In this document: positions 38,349 through 47,872 of the stretch, piece by piece
Position numbering within the stretch: position 1 is the stretch's first letter
Layout of the letters: each line of letters starts with the position of its first letter
NCBI GenBank assembly: GCA_013334225.1
Contig: JAAXXY010000019.1
Span: forward strand, 1-53,574
Origin: Chlorobiaceae bacterium
GTDB taxonomy: Bacteria > Bacteroidota > Chlorobiia > Chlorobiales > Chlorobiaceae
Length of the DNA stretch: 53,574 nucleotides
Direction: 5' to 3'
Notes under the pieces: model-generated
The model's input: only the letters and a program-made list of their open reading frames with translations
Told to the model about the DNA's origin: nothing
Database searches by the model: none
Made by a program: the position numbers and the translations under genes

Positions 38349-38708
38349 TTGAAAATAGGAATCCTTCTCAAACAGGGCCCTTATAACCATCAGGCATCCG
38401 ATACGGCATACAAGTTTGTCGAAGCGGCCATCAGCAAAGGTCATACTGTTGATGCCGTTTTCCTTTACAATGACGGTGTCATCAATGCAACGAAACTTAT
38501 GGACCCTCCCCAGGATGACCGGCATATCGCCGAGCGCTGGTCCGAGTTGAACGAGAAGCACGGTGTCGAGATCCTTGCCTGCATTGCCGCTTCAAAACGG
38601 CGGGGAATCAATGAAGATATAATGATAAAAGGAGGAGCGATCACAGGTCTCGGGACTCTGACGGATATCGCGATCCGTAACGACAGACTGTTAACATTCG
38701 GAGACTGA
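38349..38708 (+). CDS. dsrE: Sulfurtransferase subunit DsrE
   Basis: Active subunit of the DsrE2F2H2 hexamer that accepts sulfur from TusA and passes it to DsrC. Starting at this TTG the product has 119 residues, begins KIGILLKQGPYNHQASD, and puts the conserved cysteine (ILACIAASKRRGI) at position 78, the number of the catalytic Cys in Allochromatium DsrE. An upstream TTG at 38301 overlapping the dsrU stop would add 16 residues unlike the family. No ATG and no clear ribosome site precede either, so translation may be coupled to dsrU. Confidence 0.9.
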   Translation: MKIGILLKQGPYNHQASDTAYKFVEAAISKGHTVDAVFLYNDGVINATKLMDPPQDDRHIAERWSELNEKHGVEILACIAASKRRGINEDIMIKGGAITGLGTLTDIAIRNDRLLTFGD

Positions 38709-38726
38709 AATGGAGAAGGGAGAAAC

Positions 38727-39089
38727 ATGGATGTAAAGAAAATACTGCATGTGATGCGCCACGCACCACATGGGACGGTTTATACTTATGAAGGTCTTGA
38801 AATGATCCTGATCATGGCAGCATACGAACAGGACCTTACGGTTGTTTTTATCGGAGACGGTGTTTATGCCCTGAAAAAAGAGCAGGATACCTCCGAAATC
38901 GGTATCAAGGGGTATGCGAGGACATTTTCAGCTCTTGGCGATTACGATGTCGAAAAGCTTTATGTGGACCGTATATCGCTCGAAGAACGAGGTCTCACTC
39001 TCGATGATCTTGTCGTAGGCGCCGAAGTGCTCGAATCGGCGGAGATAGGAAGACTGATGAAAGAGCAGGATGTCATCATCCACCATTGA
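38727..39089 (+). CDS. dsrF: Sulfurtransferase subunit DsrF
   Basis: Structural subunit of DsrEFH, 120 residues. It has the DsrF signature KILHVMRHAPHG and YEGLEMILIMAAYEQDLTVVFIGDGVYAL, and LDDLVVGAEVLESAEIGRLM at the end. No cysteine is present, consistent with an inactive partner. A ggagaaa site precedes the ATG; dsrE ends 18 bases before. A GC-rich hairpin follows its stop codon. Confidence 0.94.
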   Translation: MDVKKILHVMRHAPHGTVYTYEGLEMILIMAAYEQDLTVVFIGDGVYALKKEQDTSEIGIKGYARTFSALGDYDVEKLYVDRISLEERGLTLDDLVVGAEVLESAEIGRLMKEQDVIIHH

Positions 39090-39098
39090 GTAATGCAC

Positions 39099-39131
39099 AA
39101 ACCCGCCCCTTTTCTGCCGTGGGCGGGGTTT
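39099..39131 (+). other. GC-rich hairpin between dsrF and dsrH
   Basis: Stem cccgccc (39102-39108) and gggcggg (39121-39127), extended by aaa/ttt around one bulged G, 12-base loop, ending in ttt. It sits 10 bases after the dsrF stop in a 68-base gap. The T-run is too short for strong termination; a partial terminator or message stabiliser inside the operon is more likely. Confidence 0.65.
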
Positions 39132-39157
39132 GCCAATTGAAATGCAACGAACGAACA

Positions 39158-39451
39158 ATGCTTCATACTATCAACAAGTCGCCTTTTGAAAGCAATATAA
39201 TTGAAACATGCATCAGGTTTATACAGCCTGGTGATCCTATCCTTTTCATCGAAAACGGGGTCTACGCTGTCCAGGCTCACAACAGGTTTGCAATGCTTAT
39301 CGAAAGCGTTCGCAAGACCAACCCGATCTATGCTCTCCTGCCCGATTTGAACGCACGAGGGGTAACAACGCTGATTGATGGAATAAAAACCGTAGATTAC
39401 GAAGGTTTTGTCGATCTTGTCGAAAAACACAAGGTCAACAACTGGCTGTAA
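39158..39451 (+). CDS. dsrH: Sulfurtransferase subunit DsrH
   Basis: Smallest DsrEFH subunit, 97 residues, related to TusB. It has MLHTINKSPFESNIIETCIRF with Cys18 in the expected position, then DPILFIENGVYAVQ, and ends with VEKHKVNNWL, typical of DsrH. An in-frame start at 39086 would add 24 residues that lie inside the hairpin and overlap dsrF; the ATG at 39158 gives the family length. No strong ribosome site. It is followed by dsrT after 43 bases. Confidence 0.93.
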   Translation: MLHTINKSPFESNIIETCIRFIQPGDPILFIENGVYAVQAHNRFAMLIESVRKTNPIYALLPDLNARGVTTLIDGIKTVDYEGFVDLVEKHKVNNWL

Positions 39452-39494
39452 ATAGCCTCCGGTACCATTCCAGACAACGATTTCAGAGGACGAT

Positions 39495-39962
39495 ATGACG
39501 ACTGCATGGGGGAAGGTGGTTCAGGAAAACAGAAAAGAGATCCTTCAATGCTGGAATGCTGCAGCGCTTTCATTATTTTCCGATAAAACAACATCACCAC
39601 TGATCGGAGATGCGCTTTCCGAGGGGATGGCTGAGATCCTTGACGGCATCGATCAAATTGGGGAAGGCCTTGAAAACGGGGTGAACAATATCACACGTAT
39701 TCTTGCTATACAGCCATTTGCGCCGTCCGGTGCCATGTCTGTTTTTTTCAGCCTTAAACATATTATCCTTGAAACCGCCCGTAAAGCGCCGGAACACTAC
39801 TCACTCGATGATGAGGAAACGATCCGGTTCCTTACACGCATTGACGAGATTATCCTTATGGCATTTGACCGTTACATGATGCACCGGGAAAAGCTGTACC
39901 AGCTTAAAGTCGAAGAAACCCGCAACCGCATGTATATGGCACTCAGGAGGGCCGGAGAATGA
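39495..39962 (+). CDS. dsrT: DsrT, RsbRD N-terminal-like helical protein
   Basis: A 155-residue helical protein with the RsbRD_N-like pattern (NRKEILQCWNAAALSLF, and ETIRFLTRIDEIILMAFDRYMM). Homologues lie ahead of dsrM in green sulfur bacteria and in sulfate reducers and are called DsrT. Deletion in Chlorobaculum tepidum is reported to impair sulfide oxidation, but the molecular role is unclear. A ribosome site agaggac precedes the ATG. Its stop overlaps dsrM as ATGA, indicating coupling and an association with the DsrMKJOP complex. Confidence 0.85.
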   Translation: MTTAWGKVVQENRKEILQCWNAAALSLFSDKTTSPLIGDALSEGMAEILDGIDQIGEGLENGVNNITRILAIQPFAPSGAMSVFFSLKHIILETARKAPEHYSLDDEETIRFLTRIDEIILMAFDRYMMHREKLYQLKVEETRNRMYMALRRAGE

Positions 39963-40954
39963 AAAAAGTACTGATGCCCCTTGTGATGGTGGCGGTCCTT
40001 GCCGTCATTCCCTATGTTGCCGTAGAGTATGGCAAACTCGAATACCTTTTCGGTGTCGTTATTCCATATACTGCAGCGGTACTGTTCATAGCCGGGTTTC
40101 TTTACAGGATTGTCGACTGGTTGCGCAGACCGGTCCCCTTCAGGATTCCGACCACGGCCGGCCAGGAGAAATCTCTCGACTGGATCAGGCGAAACCCTAT
40201 CGAAAGCCCTCATCGTGCCTGGGAAGCAGCGGCAAGGGTGCTTTCCGAGGTGCTGTTTTTCCGTTCGCTTTTCAGGAATACCCGGGCCGAACTGCACAAG
40301 GGCACTACACTCGCCTACGCGTCAAATAAATGGCTCTGGCTTGGCGGCCTTGCATTCCACTGGTCTCTGCTCGTGATCGTTCTTCGTCATGCCCGCTTCT
40401 TCTTTGTCATGGTGCCAGGTTTCGCCGATTTTCTCGATCATGCAGACAGTTTCTTCGACGTCACCCTGCCGGCATTGTATCTGTCCGATGCAGTAGCGCT
40501 TGCAGCAGTCACCTTCCTTGTCGCCCGCAGGTTCGCTGATGCGAAAGTACGACTTCTTTCGCTGCCGACCGATTATTTTCCACTTTTCCTGATCGGTGCT
40601 ATTGTCACTGTCGGTATTCTGATGCGCTATATTGTCAGGATAAATGTCATGCCGGTCAAGGACCAGATGCTCAGTCTTGTAAGCCTGAGCTTCGCTCCTC
40701 CCGGTGAAATCGGATCACTCTTCTACGTCCATCTGTTCCTGGTTTCGGTACTGCTTGTTTATTTCCCGCTGAGCAAGCTCATGCATATGGGCGGAATATT
40801 TCTGAGCCCGACCCGCAATCAGTGCAACAACAGCCGCGAAAAGAGGCATGTGAACCCCTGGAATTACGATATCAAGTTCAGGACATACAGCGAGTACGAG
40901 GATGACTTCCGAGAGAAGATGAAAAAAGCCAAACTGCCGGTTGAAAAGCAATAA
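39959..40954 (+). CDS. dsrM: DsrM cytochrome b subunit of DsrMKJOP
   Basis: NarI-like membrane subunit with haem b, 331 residues. It has about six hydrophobic segments (first at residues 3-20, another around LEYLFGVVIPYTAAVLFIAG) and histidine-containing helices such as FHWSLLVIVLRHARFF for haem binding. Its C-terminal loop carries CNNSREKRHVNPWNYDIKF, seen in DsrM. It exchanges electrons between DsrK and menaquinone. Overlaps dsrT by four bases and dsrK by spacing of two bases. Confidence 0.95.
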   Translation: MKKVLMPLVMVAVLAVIPYVAVEYGKLEYLFGVVIPYTAAVLFIAGFLYRIVDWLRRPVPFRIPTTAGQEKSLDWIRRNPIESPHRAWEAAARVLSEVLFFRSLFRNTRAELHKGTTLAYASNKWLWLGGLAFHWSLLVIVLRHARFFFVMVPGFADFLDHADSFFDVTLPALYLSDAVALAAVTFLVARRFADAKVRLLSLPTDYFPLFLIGAIVTVGILMRYIVRINVMPVKDQMLSLVSLSFAPPGEIGSLFYVHLFLVSVLLVYFPLSKLMHMGGIFLSPTRNQCNNSREKRHVNPWNYDIKFRTYSEYEDDFREKMKKAKLPVEKQ

Positions 40955-40956
40955 CT

Positions 40957-42606
40957 ATGGCTAAATACGCCCCGAATCTTTCCGAGCTGAAAAAAGAGCT
41001 CGATGAAAAACCGAGCCTTCTGAAAGGAAACTACTCGGACAAGGAATGGTGGGATATTCCTGTGGAGTTCCGTGACGGGAACTGGTGTTTTCCCGCCAAA
41101 CCTGAGGTGATCGAAGAACTCGGCTTCCCGAACCCGCGCAAATGGGCCGCAACCGATGACGACTGGCAGCTGCCGCAAGGTTGGCAGAAAACCATCAGCG
41201 AGGGGCTGAAAAGCCGACTGAAAAAATACCGCTCACTGAAGTTGTTTCTCGATACGTGTGTCCGCTGCGGCGCTTGTGCCGACAAATGCCACTTTTTCCT
41301 CGGTACAGGCGATCCGAAGAACATGCCTGTGGTCAGGGCCGAACTGATCCGTTCGGTTTACCGCAACGACTTTCCGCTTGTCGAGAAAATTCTCAAAGGT
41401 TTTGCCGGAGCGAGAAAGCTGACCCCTGCCGTCATCAAGGAATGGCACATGTACTTCAACCAGTGCACCGAGTGCCGCCGTTGTTCTGTCTTCTGTCCGT
41501 TCGGTATCGATACGGCGGAGATCACGATCCTTGCCCGGGAGCTGCTGAACCTTATCGGCGTGAACAACAACTGGATTCTCGCTCCGGTGGCGAACTGCAA
41601 CCGTACGGGAAACCATCTCGGCATCGAGCCACATACGTTCGTACAGAACATAGAATCGATGGTTGACGACATCGAGGAGCTTACCGGTATCACGATCGAA
41701 CCGACCTTCAACCGGAAAGGCGCCGAGATTCTCTTCATCACGCCCTCAGGAGACGTCTTTGGCGATCCCGGTGTCTATACCATGATGGGTTATCTCATGC
41801 TCTTCCATCATATCGGGCTGGACTATACCATCAGCACCTATGCTTCGGAAGGTGGCAACTTCGGGTTCTTTACATCGAACGACATGATGAAGAAGCTGAA
41901 CGCCAAAATGTACCACGAAGCGAAACGCCTTGGCGTAAAATGGATACTCGGCGGAGAGTGCGGCCATATGTGGCGCGTCGTCCACCAGTATATGAATACA
42001 ATGAACGGTCCGGCGGACTTTCTCGAAGTTCCGGTATCCCCCGTTACAGGGACTAAATTCCAGAACGCGGCAGCAACGAAAATGGTTCATATTGCGGAAT
42101 TCACCGCGGATCTGATCCATAACAAAAAACTGAAGCTCGATCCAAAGCGCAACGACCATCTCAGGACCACTTTTCACGACTCCTGCAACATCGCACGTGG
42201 CATGGGCATGTTCGAAGAACCGCGCTATATCCTCCGCAATGTCTGCAACAGTTTCCACGAGATGCCGGAGAACACCATAAGGGAACAGACCTTCTGCTGC
42301 GGTTCCGGCAGCGGTCTGAACGCTGAAGAGTACATGGATATTCGCATGAGGGGCGGTTTCCCGAGGGCCAGTGCCGTACGCACAGTGAGGGAAAAACACA
42401 AGGTCGATTCACTGGTGACCATCTGTGCGATCGACCGCGCGAGCCTCACTCCGCTCATGAGGTACTGGAACCCTGGTGTTGGAGTGTACGGACTGCATGA
42501 GCTGGTAGGCAATGCCCTGATCATGGATGGAGAGAAAAAGAGAACGGAAGACCTGAGGGAAAATCCTATGGCAGGCTTCGAAGACGGGGAGGACGATGAG
42601 GATTAA
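40957..42606 (+). CDS. dsrK: DsrK, HdrD-like iron-sulfur subunit of DsrMKJOP
   Basis: Cytoplasmic catalytic subunit that acts on the DsrC trisulfide/disulfide. The 549-residue protein has two [4Fe-4S] motifs CVRCGACADKCHF (about 104-116) and CTECRRCSVFCPFGID (about 170-185), followed by CCG-type cysteine motifs: GGECGHMW, HDSCNIARGMG and QTFCCGSGSGLN. The last resemble the heterodisulfide reductase active site. Its start lies two bases after dsrM, and its 3' end overlaps dsrJ by 11 bases. Confidence 0.95.
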   Translation: MAKYAPNLSELKKELDEKPSLLKGNYSDKEWWDIPVEFRDGNWCFPAKPEVIEELGFPNPRKWAATDDDWQLPQGWQKTISEGLKSRLKKYRSLKLFLDTCVRCGACADKCHFFLGTGDPKNMPVVRAELIRSVYRNDFPLVEKILKGFAGARKLTPAVIKEWHMYFNQCTECRRCSVFCPFGIDTAEITILARELLNLIGVNNNWILAPVANCNRTGNHLGIEPHTFVQNIESMVDDIEELTGITIEPTFNRKGAEILFITPSGDVFGDPGVYTMMGYLMLFHHIGLDYTISTYASEGGNFGFFTSNDMMKKLNAKMYHEAKRLGVKWILGGECGHMWRVVHQYMNTMNGPADFLEVPVSPVTGTKFQNAAATKMVHIAEFTADLIHNKKLKLDPKRNDHLRTTFHDSCNIARGMGMFEEPRYILRNVCNSFHEMPENTIREQTFCCGSGSGLNAEEYMDIRMRGGFPRASAVRTVREKHKVDSLVTICAIDRASLTPLMRYWNPGVGVYGLHELVGNALIMDGEKKRTEDLRENPMAGFEDGEDDED

Positions 42607-42979
42607 GAAAATTTTACTGTGGATTGCCGTTCCGGTTCTGATGCTGTTTGTGGTTGTCGCTTTTTTTCGCCAGCCCGGCCATGCCGAAACGGCCAAGGTG
42701 CCTCCAGCGCCCGTCGCCGTAGACAGTACGAAATGTATCGCTCCTACGGACTATATGCGCGCAAACCACATGCAGGTTCTTTCTTCCTGGCGGAATTCGT
42801 CGGTCAGGGAAGGCAACCGGGTCTATATCGCAAAGAACGGCAGCAGGTTCCAGAAGAGCCTGAACACCTGCCTGGGCTGTCATTCAACAAACAGGCTTTT
42901 CTGCTTCAACTGCCACATGTATGCCAATGTCAAGCCTAAGTGCTGGAATTGTCATCTGTCGCCCATGGAGACACCGTGA
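42596..42979 (+). CDS. dsrJ: DsrJ triheme cytochrome c subunit
   Basis: Periplasmic, membrane-anchored cytochrome of 127 residues. A hydrophobic segment at 7-24 serves as signal anchor. Three haem motifs CLGCH (92-96), CFNCH (103-107) and CWNCH (116-120) are all near the C-terminus. Cys47 in [10 protein letters not shown] may be the distal ligand of the unusual His/Cys haem known for DsrJ of Allochromatium. It overlaps dsrK by 11 bases, and its stop overlaps the dsrO ATG as TGATG. Confidence 0.95.
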   Translation: MRIKKILLWIAVPVLMLFVVVAFFRQPGHAETAKVPPAPVAVDSTKCIAPTDYMRANHMQVLSSWRNSSVREGNRVYIAKNGSRFQKSLNTCLGCHSTNRLFCFNCHMYANVKPKCWNCHLSPMETP

Positions 42980-43755
42980 TGAACGAACAACGTAGAGATT
43001 TTATAAGGAAAACCGGCCTGGGGGTTCTTGCAGGGATCTGCGCATCTTCCGGGTTCATGCATGCGTTTGCCCTTGAAGAGACGGTTCTGCCGGCATGGGA
43101 CGAAAAACCCGTTCCCGGAAAAATCCGCTGGGGTATGTTGATCGACACCCGTAAATGCCGTCAGGATTGCAAGGAATGCGTGGCTCAATGCCATCATGTC
43201 CACAATGTACCCGATTTCGGGAACCGGAAAGATGAAGTGAAGTGGATCTGGAAAAGCAGCTATGAGCATGTTTTCCCGACCTCGACCCAGCAGTTCCGGA
43301 CAAAAGAGGTGCTCGAACGGCCCTATCTCGCTTTATGCAACCATTGTGCGGAGTCCCCGTGCACGAGGGCGTGCCCGACAGAGGCTACCTTCAAGCGATG
43401 GGACGGAATCGTTTCAATGGATTACCACCGCTGCATCGGATGCCGTTTCTGCATGGCAGCCTGCCCATACGGTTCTCGAAGCTTCAACTGGCGCGATCCG
43501 CGGGAGGGAATTAAAGAGGCATCTGTCGACTATCCGACCAGGATGACGGGTGTGGTTGAAAAGTGTAATTTCTGTTCGGAGCGTCTTGTCAAGGGGCTGA
43601 TGCCGGCGTGTGTAGAATCATGTCCTGAAAAGGCGCTGACTTTCGGTGACCTGAATGATCCCCGTTCCGATATCCGTGCGCTCCTCGAGACCAACAACAC
43701 GATGCAGCGGAAGCCCGAACTCGGGACGAAGCCTTCGGTTTTTTACATTATCTAA
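42979..43755 (+). CDS. dsrO: DsrO periplasmic iron-sulfur subunit
   Basis: Exported ferredoxin-like subunit, 258 residues. A twin-arginine signal ([16 protein letters not shown]) opens the protein. Four cluster groups follow: [45 protein letters not shown] and [21 protein letters not shown]. The start is placed at the ATG overlapping the dsrJ stop; the longer in-frame version would put 13 unrelated residues before the Tat motif. It joins DsrP to the periplasmic side of the complex. Confidence 0.95.
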   Translation: MNEQRRDFIRKTGLGVLAGICASSGFMHAFALEETVLPAWDEKPVPGKIRWGMLIDTRKCRQDCKECVAQCHHVHNVPDFGNRKDEVKWIWKSSYEHVFPTSTQQFRTKEVLERPYLALCNHCAESPCTRACPTEATFKRWDGIVSMDYHRCIGCRFCMAACPYGSRSFNWRDPREGIKEASVDYPTRMTGVVEKCNFCSERLVKGLMPACVESCPEKALTFGDLNDPRSDIRALLETNNTMQRKPELGTKPSVFYII

Positions 43756-43764
43756 CGTTTTCCC

Positions 43765-44916
43765 ATGATTGAGAAAGCTCTGAAAGGAAACCGCAACTAT
43801 TGGGCATGGATTGCCTCATTGCTCGCCCTGATAGCTGTCGGCATCACTGCGTATACCCGCCAGAGGTGGTTCGGGCTCACCGTTACCGGCATGGGCCGTG
43901 ATATCAGCTGGGGCCTCTATATCGCGCAATTCACGTTTCTCGTCGGTGTTGCAGCGTCGGCTGTCATGGTGGTGCTTCCCTACTACCTTCACAACCAGAA
44001 GGTGTTTTCAAAGACTGTGATCATCGGCGAGTTCATGGCGGTTGCCGCAACGCTGATGTGCCTGCTCTTCATCCTTGCCGACATGGGACGTCCTGACCGT
44101 GTGCTGAACGTTCTTCTCTATCCCAGTCCCCATTCGATGGTTTTCTGGGATGTCATGGTGCTGAACGGCTACTTCATCATCAATCTCGTGAGCGGATGGA
44201 CTGTGCTTGGCGCCGAGCGCAGGGGCGTTCCTCCACCATCGTGGGTGAAACCCATTATCTATCTTTCCATACCCTGGGCAGTCAGTATCCATACCGTTAC
44301 CGCATTCCTTTACGCCGGACTGCCAGGAAGGCACCTCTGGCTGACAGCAGTGCTTGCACCGCGCTTCCTCGCTTCTGCTTTTGCCGCCGGAACCTCACTC
44401 CTGATTCTCGTGACGCTCATCATCAAGCAGGTCTCCGGATTCGATACGGGAAAAGAGGCAAGGGAGAAACTGGCCGTTATTGTCACCTATGCCGGCCTCA
44501 TCAATTTCTTCATGATCGGCACGGAGTTTTTCACTGCCTTCTACAGCAATGTGCCGTCTCATATGCATAGTTTCCAGTACCTTTTCTTCGGGCTCGAAGG
44601 CCATTACAACCTGGTTCCCTTCATGTGGTTTTCGCTGATCCTCGGGCTTGGCTCCCTTGCGGTTCTGCTTGTACCCGGCCTGAAAACCTCTCCGAAATGG
44701 CTGGCCACAGCATGCGCAGGTCTCGTGGTTTCTATCTGGATCGACAAAGGGGTCGGCCTGATCCTCGGTGGTTTCATCCCTTCGCCTCTCGATGAGATCG
44801 TCGATTATTTCCCCACTCTTACCGAGGTTTCCGTAACGGTCGGCATCTGGGCGATCGGGATGCTGGTTCTTACCATTCTGCTTAAAGTTGCAGTTGCGGT
44901 CAAAACCCAGGAGTGA
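43765..44916 (+). CDS. dsrP: DsrP NrfD-like membrane subunit
   Basis: Quinone-interacting polytopic membrane subunit of the NrfD/PsrC family, 383 residues with about ten hydrophobic segments. Typical patterns are [20 protein letters not shown] and [22 protein letters not shown]. It has no cofactor motif, as usual for the family. It starts nine bases after dsrO. A strong terminator follows 28 bases after its stop, so it closes the dsrC-to-dsrP unit. Confidence 0.95.
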   Translation: MIEKALKGNRNYWAWIASLLALIAVGITAYTRQRWFGLTVTGMGRDISWGLYIAQFTFLVGVAASAVMVVLPYYLHNQKVFSKTVIIGEFMAVAATLMCLLFILADMGRPDRVLNVLLYPSPHSMVFWDVMVLNGYFIINLVSGWTVLGAERRGVPPPSWVKPIIYLSIPWAVSIHTVTAFLYAGLPGRHLWLTAVLAPRFLASAFAAGTSLLILVTLIIKQVSGFDTGKEAREKLAVIVTYAGLINFFMIGTEFFTAFYSNVPSHMHSFQYLFFGLEGHYNLVPFMWFSLILGLGSLAVLLVPGLKTSPKWLATACAGLVVSIWIDKGVGLILGGFIPSPLDEIVDYFPTLTEVSVTVGIWAIGMLVLTILLKVAVAVKTQE

Positions 44917-44944
44917 AATCGGTAGTTTGTCTGCACCATAACTG

Positions 44945-44980
44945 AAAAGTCCGCGCCGGTAAACGCGGACTTTTGTTTTA
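44945..44980 (+). terminator. Terminator after dsrP
   Basis: Perfect 11-bp stem aaaagtccgcg (44945-44955) and cgcggactttt (44964-44974), 8-base loop, then gtttta. It separates the dsr core from dsrV and dsrW, which therefore probably have their own promoter in 44981-45104. Confidence 0.9.
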
Positions 44981-45104
44981 TAATCCCTGCAGTGCGAAAA
45001 GAGGACAAAAAAATTCGATATTGAAATTTAGTGGCGCCAAACCCGGTTTTTATATTACACCTTTTTAAGCATAGAAAACGATTTAACGCAAACATCTGGT
45101 AAAC

Positions 45105-45551
45105 ATGAAGGTTTTTCTGCCACTCAATATCAGGATCGATAACAGGAAGATTCTTTTCGTGGGAGGAGGAAAGATCGCCATGCACAAAATTCAGACCGTG
45201 GGGCAGTATACCAGTGGCATCACAATTCTTGCCCCGTGGATACACGACGATCTGAAAGGAAAGGGGTATACCGAAATATACAAGGAGTATGAAAAATCCG
45301 ACCTTGAAGGTTTTTTCCTTGTCTATGCCAGCACGAATGACAACGAGGTGAACCGCCGTATCAGAGACGATGCCGCCAGAATAGGCATCATGGTGAATGT
45401 TGTTGACAACCGCGAGCTTTCGGACTTCATCTCTCCTGCCGTCATAAAGCAGGACGAAATGACCATTGCCGTGTCGTCCAACGGACAGAATGTGAAAAAA
45501 TCCGTCGAATGGCGGAACAGGATAAAAGCCCTGCTTGAAAAAGGGCTTTAA
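45105..45551 (+). CDS. dsrV: DsrV, precorrin-2 dehydrogenase/sirohydrochlorin ferrochelatase-like
   Basis: A 148-residue protein resembling the N-terminal part of siroheme synthase (CysG/Met8). It has [18 protein letters not shown], the NAD-binding motif, [15 protein letters not shown] and [18 protein letters not shown]. It is much shorter than Met8 and covers mainly the dehydrogenase domain. It should oxidise precorrin-2 in siroheme synthesis for DsrAB. The next gene is 22 bases away. The symbol follows the GSB dsr cluster order. Confidence 0.88.
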   Translation: MKVFLPLNIRIDNRKILFVGGGKIAMHKIQTVGQYTSGITILAPWIHDDLKGKGYTEIYKEYEKSDLEGFFLVYASTNDNEVNRRIRDDAARIGIMVNVVDNRELSDFISPAVIKQDEMTIAVSSNGQNVKKSVEWRNRIKALLEKGL

Positions 45552-45573
45552 GCAATCAACATGCAGCAGTGCC

Positions 45574-46980
45574 ATGGAAACAAAAGAATCTCATAATAAA
45601 GCAAATTCCACTGATCAGAATAAAGGGATCGTTTATATCATAGGAGCGGGTCCGGGAGATCCTGAACTGCTGACCATGAAAGCAGACCGGCTCCTGCGTG
45701 AAGCCGACGTCATTCTCTATGACGACCTTGTCTCGCCGGAACTTGTATCCCACTACCCGGCACTCAAGATCTATACCGGCAAAAGAAAAGACTGCCATCA
45801 TTTCGAGCAGGAGGCTATCAACGAGGAGATTGTCCGCCAGGCCAAGATGGGAAGGAAAGTTGTCCGTCTGAAGGGAGGCGACCCCTTTGTTTTCGGGCGC
45901 GGTGGTGAAGAGATCGAATCGCTCAGGCAGCACGGTATACGCTATGAAATCGTGCCGGGGATCACAGCTGCTCACGGAGCGAGCGCATACAGCGAAATTC
46001 CGCTCACCATGAGAAAAGTATCCTCTTCGGTGGCTTTCTGCACCGGTCACCCGGTCAGTAAAATCCAGGTGCCTGATGCTGATACGCTTGTCTATTACAT
46101 GGTTGCATCATCGGTACACGACGTGCTCGATGCGGTGTTGAATAAAGGGCGCAACCTCGAAACCAGAGTAGCTATCGTGCAGAACGCCACCCGTTACAAC
46201 CAGAGGATTTTCACCGGGACAATCCGTGAACTCAGGGAACGCGAAAAATCGGTTTATTCACCAGCACTCCTCCTCGTCGGCGATAATATTTCCCAGTTCA
46301 TCGGGGAAAACTGGTTCTCGAAAAAGAAAAAGGTGCTTCTTATCGGAAACGGCGGTAAAAACTATGACCCCTCCGACTATGTCACGGTGCATCTGCCTTG
46401 CAGCTCCGCTGACGGTTCGGACAGGAAGATGGTGCAGCACTGTCTCGAAAACATTACCCATTATCAGGTGATTTTCTTTGCCGGAGTGCTCTCAGTACGG
46501 CATTTTTTCAATTGCCTGTTTATGTCGGGAAGGGATGTACGCCATTTGAGGGAGAGCAGGATTATCACCTATGGCAAGGCGGCGGCTTCTGAACTTGTGA
46601 AGTACATCGTAGTTCCGGATTTCCGCCTTGAACCCGATAAACCGGACGATCTCATCTCCCTGTTTCGTGAGAACGGCTTGTCTGGAGCGACAGTCCTGCT
46701 TCCGGGATCGAACCTGCCGGACTCGAGCCAGCTTTTCGCTCTTGAAGCGTCCGGCAACAGCGTTACGCCGCTATGCGTCTATACCCAGGGGTTCAGGGAA
46801 AATGACGAGGAGATCGATCTCGATTTCATTGACGAGATTTATTTTTCATCGCCTTCATGTGTGCGGAATTTCCGGACAGTATACACCGGGATACCCGAAC
46901 GTATCAAGGTTACGACGGCGGACGAACATACCGGTAACGAGTGCACGAAGATTTTCGGAGGGCGGTTGCTGCAGGGGTAA
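45574..46980 (+). CDS. dsrW: DsrW, uroporphyrinogen-III methyltransferase fused to uroporphyrinogen-III synthase
   Basis: Fusion enzyme of 468 residues for siroheme supply. The first ~250 residues are a SUMT (CobA/CysG-C type): [35 protein letters not shown] and [19 protein letters not shown]. The remainder resembles HemD ([44 protein letters not shown]). It methylates uroporphyrinogen III to precorrin-2 and possibly makes its own substrate. An upstream TTG at 45535 overlapping dsrV would add 13 residues; the ATG at 45574 is preferred. A hairpin follows the stop. Confidence 0.88.
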   Translation: METKESHNKANSTDQNKGIVYIIGAGPGDPELLTMKADRLLREADVILYDDLVSPELVSHYPALKIYTGKRKDCHHFEQEAINEEIVRQAKMGRKVVRLKGGDPFVFGRGGEEIESLRQHGIRYEIVPGITAAHGASAYSEIPLTMRKVSSSVAFCTGHPVSKIQVPDADTLVYYMVASSVHDVLDAVLNKGRNLETRVAIVQNATRYNQRIFTGTIRELREREKSVYSPALLLVGDNISQFIGENWFSKKKKVLLIGNGGKNYDPSDYVTVHLPCSSADGSDRKMVQHCLENITHYQVIFFAGVLSVRHFFNCLFMSGRDVRHLRESRIITYGKAAASELVKYIVVPDFRLEPDKPDDLISLFRENGLSGATVLLPGSNLPDSSQLFALEASGNSVTPLCVYTQGFRENDEEIDLDFIDEIYFSSPSCVRNFRTVYTGIPERIKVTTADEHTGNECTKIFGGRLLQG

Positions 46981-46995
46981 GTCGGCGGTTCAGCC

Positions 46996-47029
46996 CCGGA
47001 ACATCCCGGGTTTTCCCGGAATGTTCCGG
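46996..47029. terminator. Hairpin between dsrW and the converging transporter gene
   Basis: Arms ccggaacatcccggg (46996-47010) and cccggaatgttccgg (47015-47029) pair with a single mismatch over 15 bases and a 4-base loop. No strong T-run follows on either strand, but position between converging stops supports a terminator role. Confidence 0.65.
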
Positions 47030-47041
47030 TAAGGGGCCCTG

Positions 47042-47587
47042 TCAGATACCGAGGGCTTTAAAGAGGATCGGAAGCGCACAAACACCAATAGCAACATTGG
47101 TGGCTCCGCAGATTCTGGTAATGATTTCGTTTTTTTTGTACCATGAGAACGGGAGCAGGATCGTCAGCAGATTGATGAGCAGCAGAACCGTTCCAAGCGG
47201 CCAGATTTTATCAAGCATGATCGCTTTGTAACTGAAAAGCGCCGTCATGAAGAAAATGCCCAGGAAAAGATGGGCGTAGACTTTCTTGTCCCCGGGATTG
47301 TAGAAATGCATGGCAACGACAACCCAGAACAGCCCGTAGGTTGCGAAAATGGTGCCGAGGTACACCCTGATTTCTGGCGGCAGGCCGACATCCAACAGAT
47401 AGATGCATACTGCCGTGAAAAGCTGAGCAATGCCGCCAAAATAGAGGGCTACATTTGCGAGGTTTCTGCCCAGCTTTTCATGGTCTGTTTCCTTGTCAAG
47501 CCCGAATCCGAGCTGTTCGAGCCCGAATACCCAAACGGTGACGACAAGACCGAACACACCGATAGCTTCCGGATTTACTGCATTCAT
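47042..47587 (-). CDS. GPR1/FUN34/YaaH-family transporter (acetate/succinate type)
   Basis: A 181-residue membrane protein with six hydrophobic segments. NPEAIGVFGLVVTVWVFGLEQLG near the start and FGGIAQLFTAVCIYLL match the NP-x-P-like and GGIAQ motifs of the SatP/YaaH acetate uptake family. Green sulfur bacteria assimilate acetate during mixotrophic growth, so acetate uptake is plausible; substrate not proven. A ribosome-like site aaaggag lies before the ATG. It converges on dsrW. Confidence 0.8.
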   Translation of the reverse strand: MNAVNPEAIGVFGLVVTVWVFGLEQLGFGLDKETDHEKLGRNLANVALYFGGIAQLFTAVCIYLLDVGLPPEIRVYLGTIFATYGLFWVVVAMHFYNPGDKKVYAHLFLGIFFMTALFSYKAIMLDKIWPLGTVLLLINLLTILLPFSWYKKNEIITRICGATNVAIGVCALPILFKALGI

Positions 47588-47872
47588 CGGAAGAACTCCT
47601 TTTTGTTTTTAATGATTGGCAATACAGCCATAGCTATCGCCACGGCTGCGCTAATTTAAGTCATTTTCGCCTGACTGTGTCATTGAATATTTTCGTTTCG
47701 CCGGGAATACAAGCATTGTTTTCAGGTACGGAAGGCCGGTAAAGCAGGATGGATTTGGAATGATAGGGCAGGGTTGCCCGCCGGTTCACAGAGGGGAATA
47801 ATTTTTCATCGTCCTCACGAGTGAGGAAATTCCTGGCTTTTTACAAAGAATTTCCTGAGGATTTCCCTCTCG
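47588..47872. other. Intergenic region with nested inverted repeats
   Basis: About 285 bases without a gene between the transporter start and parE stop. It holds cctcac/gtgagg (47812-47825) and aggaaattc/gaatttcct (47824-47856), the latter a perfect 9-bp stem that may terminate the parDE transcript on the minus strand. Confidence 0.45.

Noticed and set aside
33115..44916. Possible dissimilatory sulfate reduction cluster
   Set aside because: dsrL and dsrEFH are present and dsrD is not seen, which marks the oxidative type; neighbours are phototrophic genes.
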